Of a stretch of 64,000 bases of DNA, positions 61,475 to 64,000 are shown piece by piece. Origin of the DNA: Hymenobacter glacieicola (GTDB lineage: Bacteria > Bacteroidota > Bacteroidia > Cytophagales > Hymenobacteraceae); NCBI RefSeq assembly GCF_014640315.1, contig NZ_BMGS01000005.1, positions 186,001 through 250,000 of the forward strand, written 5' to 3'. Position numbers and translations under genes: made by a program. The first letter of the stretch is position 1; each line of letters opens with the position of its first letter. The notes under the pieces are model-generated. The model did not search any database and was not told the DNA's origin. It was given only the letters and a program-made list of their open reading frames with translations.

Positions 61475-61777
61475 TTAGTCCACTACCTCCAGCATGGTGC
61501 GGAAGGAGGCGTAGCGACCACCGAAGTGTTTCTCGATTTCGTCGCGGAGGGCGGGAGCGGCTAGCTGCTGATACTCCTCGAGCTGCTCCAGACTTACGCA
61601 GTAGTACTGGGCGGCGTAGGTAATGCCGTTGTCTTCTTCATTAAGCAACCGGCAGAGCTGGCTTTTCAGAAAAAAGCCCGTTGCCATGACGTCAGGCATG
61701 TGCGTATCACGCATATAGGCCACCCACTGGTCGGCAATTTCCGGGTCGAGGCTGGTCGTAACGTTGTAAAGAATCAT
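61475..61777 (-). CDS. DUF4286 family protein
   Basis: 100 residues from the ATG at 61777. MILYNVTTSLDPEIADQWVAYMRDTHMPDVMATGFF, LCRLL and ITYAAQYYCVSLEQLEEYQQ match the DUF4286 family of Bacteroidota, a ferredoxin-like (dimeric alpha/beta barrel) fold. Function unknown. Cytoplasmic. The in-frame codons upstream of this ATG would give an unusual leader. Confidence 0.88.
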   Translation of the reverse strand: MILYNVTTSLDPEIADQWVAYMRDTHMPDVMATGFFLKSQLCRLLNEEDNGITYAAQYYCVSLEQLEEYQQLAAPALRDEIEKHFGGRYASFRTMLEVVD

Positions 61778-61873
61778 GAGAATCAGGACTTGATGAGGGG
61801 CCACAGAGCCACTGCTTCAGTAGCAGCAGAATAAGGGAACACAAAAATCGGCTAAAAAATCCAGGCCAGGCTA

Positions 61874-62326
61874 TCAAACCCGCATGTGGTCGAAGTGAAA
61901 GTCCTGAATGCGGGCCTGAATGTCCTTGGCCGACAGCTTCTCGCGAATAGCTGCCTGCACCAAACCCGGCAGCTCATCGTCGCCGGCAAAGCGGAGCGAC
62001 AACAACTGCTTTAACTGCAGTTGCTCTTCCAGCGGGCGCAGGCTCTGACCGGTAATTTCGAAGTAGCGCTGCCGCATTTCCAGCCGAATCAGGCGGTCTT
62101 GCAGGGTGAGGGCGTAGTGCTGGCGCAGCATCACTAAAACTCCAAACCCGACCACGGCCAGCAGCATCACCGTGAACCACAGCCGCGAAATTTCTGAATC
62201 GTCGCCAGCTACGGCCAGGTAGCGCCGTACGCTGTAGATCAGTAACACCAGGGCTGCCGGCAGCAACACGAAGTGATGCAACGGGTAGAACATGGGCTTG
62301 TTTTTGGTAGGCTGGGCAGCAGGCAT
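61874..62326 (-). CDS. DUF6526-type membrane protein
   Basis: 150 residues from the ATG at 62326. A short polar leader (AQPTKNKP), two transmembrane helices (HHFVLLPAALVLLIYSVRRY; SRLWFTVMLLAVVGFGVLVML), then a cytoplasmic helical region with RLEMRQRYFEITGQSLRPLEEQLQLKQLLSLRFAGDDELP and an AIREKLSAKDIQARIQDF end. This matches the small DUF6526 family as I recall it. Role unknown. Confidence 0.8.
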   Translation of the reverse strand: MPAAQPTKNKPMFYPLHHFVLLPAALVLLIYSVRRYLAVAGDDSEISRLWFTVMLLAVVGFGVLVMLRQHYALTLQDRLIRLEMRQRYFEITGQSLRPLEEQLQLKQLLSLRFAGDDELPGLVQAAIREKLSAKDIQARIQDFHFDHMRV

Positions 62327-62471
62327 AAGCAGGGAATTAAGGATATAAAAAGGACAGACTGGTAAAAAAGCCGAATAGGCAAAGAGCCAACGGGCAATGC
62401 AAGACGGGCAAAATAGGAAAACTATGTCCTGATGGGAAGCGGCACTGGGGAGTAAGAAAACAGGGGACAAG

Positions 62472-62499
62472 AAAAACTCCGACCGGAGCCGGAGTTTCT
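62472..62499 (-). terminator. Terminator of the coiled-coil gene
   Basis: Stem aaactccg (62474-62481) with cggagttt (62490-62497), with a T run on the minus strand, 23 bases past the stop. Confidence 0.75.
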
Positions 62500-62521
62500 A
62501 AGTCGTAAACAGCTGCGTGGG

Positions 62522-62899
62522 CTACAGAGAAGCGGCTTTGCGGGCTTCGCGGGCTTTGCGTTTTTCGTCGCGGGCCGCCTGCTTGGCCGCCGATTCCTGA
62601 CGGCGGGACTCCTTGGCGGCATCGCGCTGGCGCTTCAGCTCCAGCTTTTGCTCTTTGAGTTGCCGCTTCTGCTCGCGCATGGCGTTTTCCTGGTCCCGAA
62701 CCTGGGATTTGGTTTGCTCCACGCTGTTGCGTGTGGCGGCGGCTTCCTGCTTGCGGGCATCGAGGGCGGCTTGGGCTTCAGTAGCGCGCTGCTGCTGCAT
62801 CTGCAGCCGAATCTGAGTGGAGTCGGTGGTCGTTTGGGCCTGAGCCGCGTAGCCACCTACTAGGGTAGCAAGGGCCGTAAGGAGAAAAATCTTTTTCAT
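62522..62899 (-). CDS. Exported highly charged coiled-coil protein
   Basis: 125 residues. Signal peptide (MKKIFLLTALATLVGGYAAQAQ), then an uninterrupted charged helix rich in Arg, Lys, Glu, Gln and Ala (QMQQQRATEAQAALDARKQE; NAMREQKRQLKEQKLELKRQ; KQAARDEKRKAREARKAASL) with heptad spacing. No domain recognised. Probably a periplasmic coiled-coil protein of unknown purpose. Confidence 0.75.
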   Translation of the reverse strand: MKKIFLLTALATLVGGYAAQAQTTTDSTQIRLQMQQQRATEAQAALDARKQEAAATRNSVEQTKSQVRDQENAMREQKRQLKEQKLELKRQRDAAKESRRQESAAKQAARDEKRKAREARKAASL

Positions 62900-62990
62900 G
62901 AGTGAGGGCAGGAACCGAATAAATTCCTGCCCCTAGTACGAAAATCTCCTGAATTCGGGTACCTACGAAAACCGCGCTGACCCAAAAAGA

Positions 62991-64000
62991 CTAGCTCTCA
63001 ACATAGTCCAGATCCTTGCCGAAGCTTTCGGGCAAGGTGCTCACGGCCCAGAAGGCGATGAGCAAGGACACGAGGCCCAGGATGGCGGCGCTGCCCACCA
63101 GCCCGGCCGGCCCGCGCAAGGCCTGAAACAGCGGCACCAGCACTACCACTGAGCCCCGGGCGAAATTGGGCGCCGTGGTAGCTACCGTGGCCCGCAGGTT
63201 GGTGCCGAACTGCTCGGCCGCCACCGTCACGAACAGCGCCCAGAAACCCACCGAAATTCCCAGCACAAAGCAGGCGGTATAAAACGCAGTGGGTGAGGCC
63301 CCTCGCAAGGCAAATAAGTACACCCCGACCAGGGCGCCGCAGAACACGAGAAACAGCTGCAAGGCCCGGTTCCGGCTGCGCAGCACCTGGCTGAGGGTGC
63401 CGCTGGCAAAGTCGCCGAATACGAGGCCGAAGTAGCACCAGAATACGGCCAGGCCCGCCGTTACGGGCCCGGTAATGCCCAAACCGGCGCCAAACTCGGG
63501 GGCCAGCGTAATTAGAATGCCCACCACAAACCAGAGCGGTACCCCAATGAGCAGGCACTTGACGTAGCGGGCCAGCCGGGCGCGGTTGGTGAACAAGGCC
63601 AGGAAGTTGCCGCGCTCCACCTCGCTTTTCTTGGCCTGCTCAAACAAGCCCGACTCGTACACGCCCACCCGCAACGCCAGCAACGCCAGGCCCAGGCCGC
63701 CGCCCACGAAATAGGCATTGCGCCAGCCCAGGGCCTCGCCAACCCAGTAGGCCAACATAGCCCCCGATACGCCTACCGTGGCCACAATCATGGTACCGTA
63801 GCCGCGCTTTTCCTTGGGCAGGGTTTCGGAAACCAGCGTGATGCCCGCGCCCAACTCCCCGGCCAGCCCAATGCCGGCAATCAGCCGCAGCCAGGCATAC
63901 TGCTCAATGGTTTGCACGAAGCCGTTGGCCAGGTTGGCCAGGGAGTAAATAAGAATCGAGCCGAACAGCACCGACAGCCTACCCCGTTTGTCGCCCAGAA
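62991..64000 (-). CDS. MFS transporter, C-terminal part (runs off the window)
   Basis: The reading frame is open to the end of the window (position 64000) and continues beyond it. The first visible residues, GDKRGRLSVLFGS, are the MFS motif A loop between helices 2 and 3, so the true start is outside. About 10 helices are visible, with RLIAGIGLAGELGAGITLVSE and a central loop after GVYESGLFEQAKKSE. The pattern suits the sugar-, carboxylate- or aromatic-acid-proton symporter branch of the MFS; the substrate is not assigned. C-terminus ends DYVES. Confidence 0.85.
   Translation of the reverse strand, partial: LGDKRGRLSVLFGSILIYSLANLANGFVQTIEQYAWLRLIAGIGLAGELGAGITLVSETLPKEKRGYGTMIVATVGVSGAMLAYWVGEALGWRNAYFVGGGLGLALLALRVGVYESGLFEQAKKSEVERGNFLALFTNRARLARYVKCLLIGVPLWFVVGILITLAPEFGAGLGITGPVTAGLAVFWCYFGLVFGDFASGTLSQVLRSRNRALQLFLVFCGALVGVYLFALRGASPTAFYTACFVLGISVGFWALFVTVAAEQFGTNLRATVATTAPNFARGSVVVLVPLFQALRGPAGLVGSAAILGLVSLLIAFWAVSTLPESFGKDLDYVES

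Overview
The window is 64 kb of GC-rich DNA from a member of the Bacteroidota, most like Hymenobacter or a near relative (inference). The signs are two secreted proteins ending in type IX secretion (T9SS) sorting domains, many lipoproteins whose starts lack clear Shine-Dalgarno sequences, one promoter fitting the TTG / TANNTTTG Bacteroidota pattern, a FadL-type porin paired with a GDSL lipoprotein, BlaR1 fused to a TonB-type domain, and YpdA of bacillithiol metabolism. No rRNA, tRNA, CRISPR array, transposase, integrase or prophage was seen. About 50 genes are supported.

Layout. 0.2-5.4 kb: a tripartite efflux group (TolC-like channel, universal stress protein, EmrA, EmrB), interrupted between emrA and emrB by an antisense four-helix-bundle (S23/IVP) gene enclosed by a long inverted repeat. 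5.5-22 kb: envelope and housekeeping genes: beta-barrel proteins, a lipoprotein, a BlaI/BlaR1-type regulatory pair, an alpha/beta hydrolase lipoprotein, a penicillin acylase, RlpA, a DUF72 protein, a T9SS-exported metalloprotease and a KASIII enzyme. 22-36 kb: a triple-PA14 T9SS surface protein, a DUF2807 protein, an M13 peptidase, ArfB, MgtE, a cyanophycinase-like peptidase, FadL and a GDSL lipoprotein. 36-45.9 kb: YpdA, DNA polymerase I, a DUF1684 lipoprotein-like protein, a DnaQ-type exonuclease, two TPM proteins with LemA, and a sugar nucleotidyltransferase.

The part most worth attention is 46.0-57.9 kb, nine genes on one strand that look like a single multi-protein machine: a lipoprotein with a von Willebrand A (VWA)-like motif set, a three-helix membrane protein, a tubulin/FtsZ-like protein, a 1155-residue protein with an actin/Hsp70-type ATPase core (SrfB-like), a small lipoprotein, a bitopic protein with a long Pro/Ala linker, a MotA/TolQ-like stator subunit with a long helical tail, a small membrane protein, and a MotB/OmpA-like partner keeping the proton-channel aspartate. 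Tubulin-like and actin-like NTPases beside an ion-driven stator is a rare combination. It recalls the FtsZ-like/VWA/OmpA membrane-remodelling systems predicted from comparative genomics, the SrfABC genes, and the ZorAB motor of Zorya defence, but matches none of them fully.

57.9-64 kb: a prolyl oligopeptidase lipoprotein, a GNAT acetyltransferase, small conserved proteins and the C-terminal part of an MFS transporter running off the end.

A second theme is architectural. Around ten intergenic spaces hold long inverted repeats with 25-48 base arms and 30-60 base spacers (one encloses the four-helix-bundle gene). Their arm sequences differ, but their layout is the same, and four of them punctuate the cytoskeleton-like locus.
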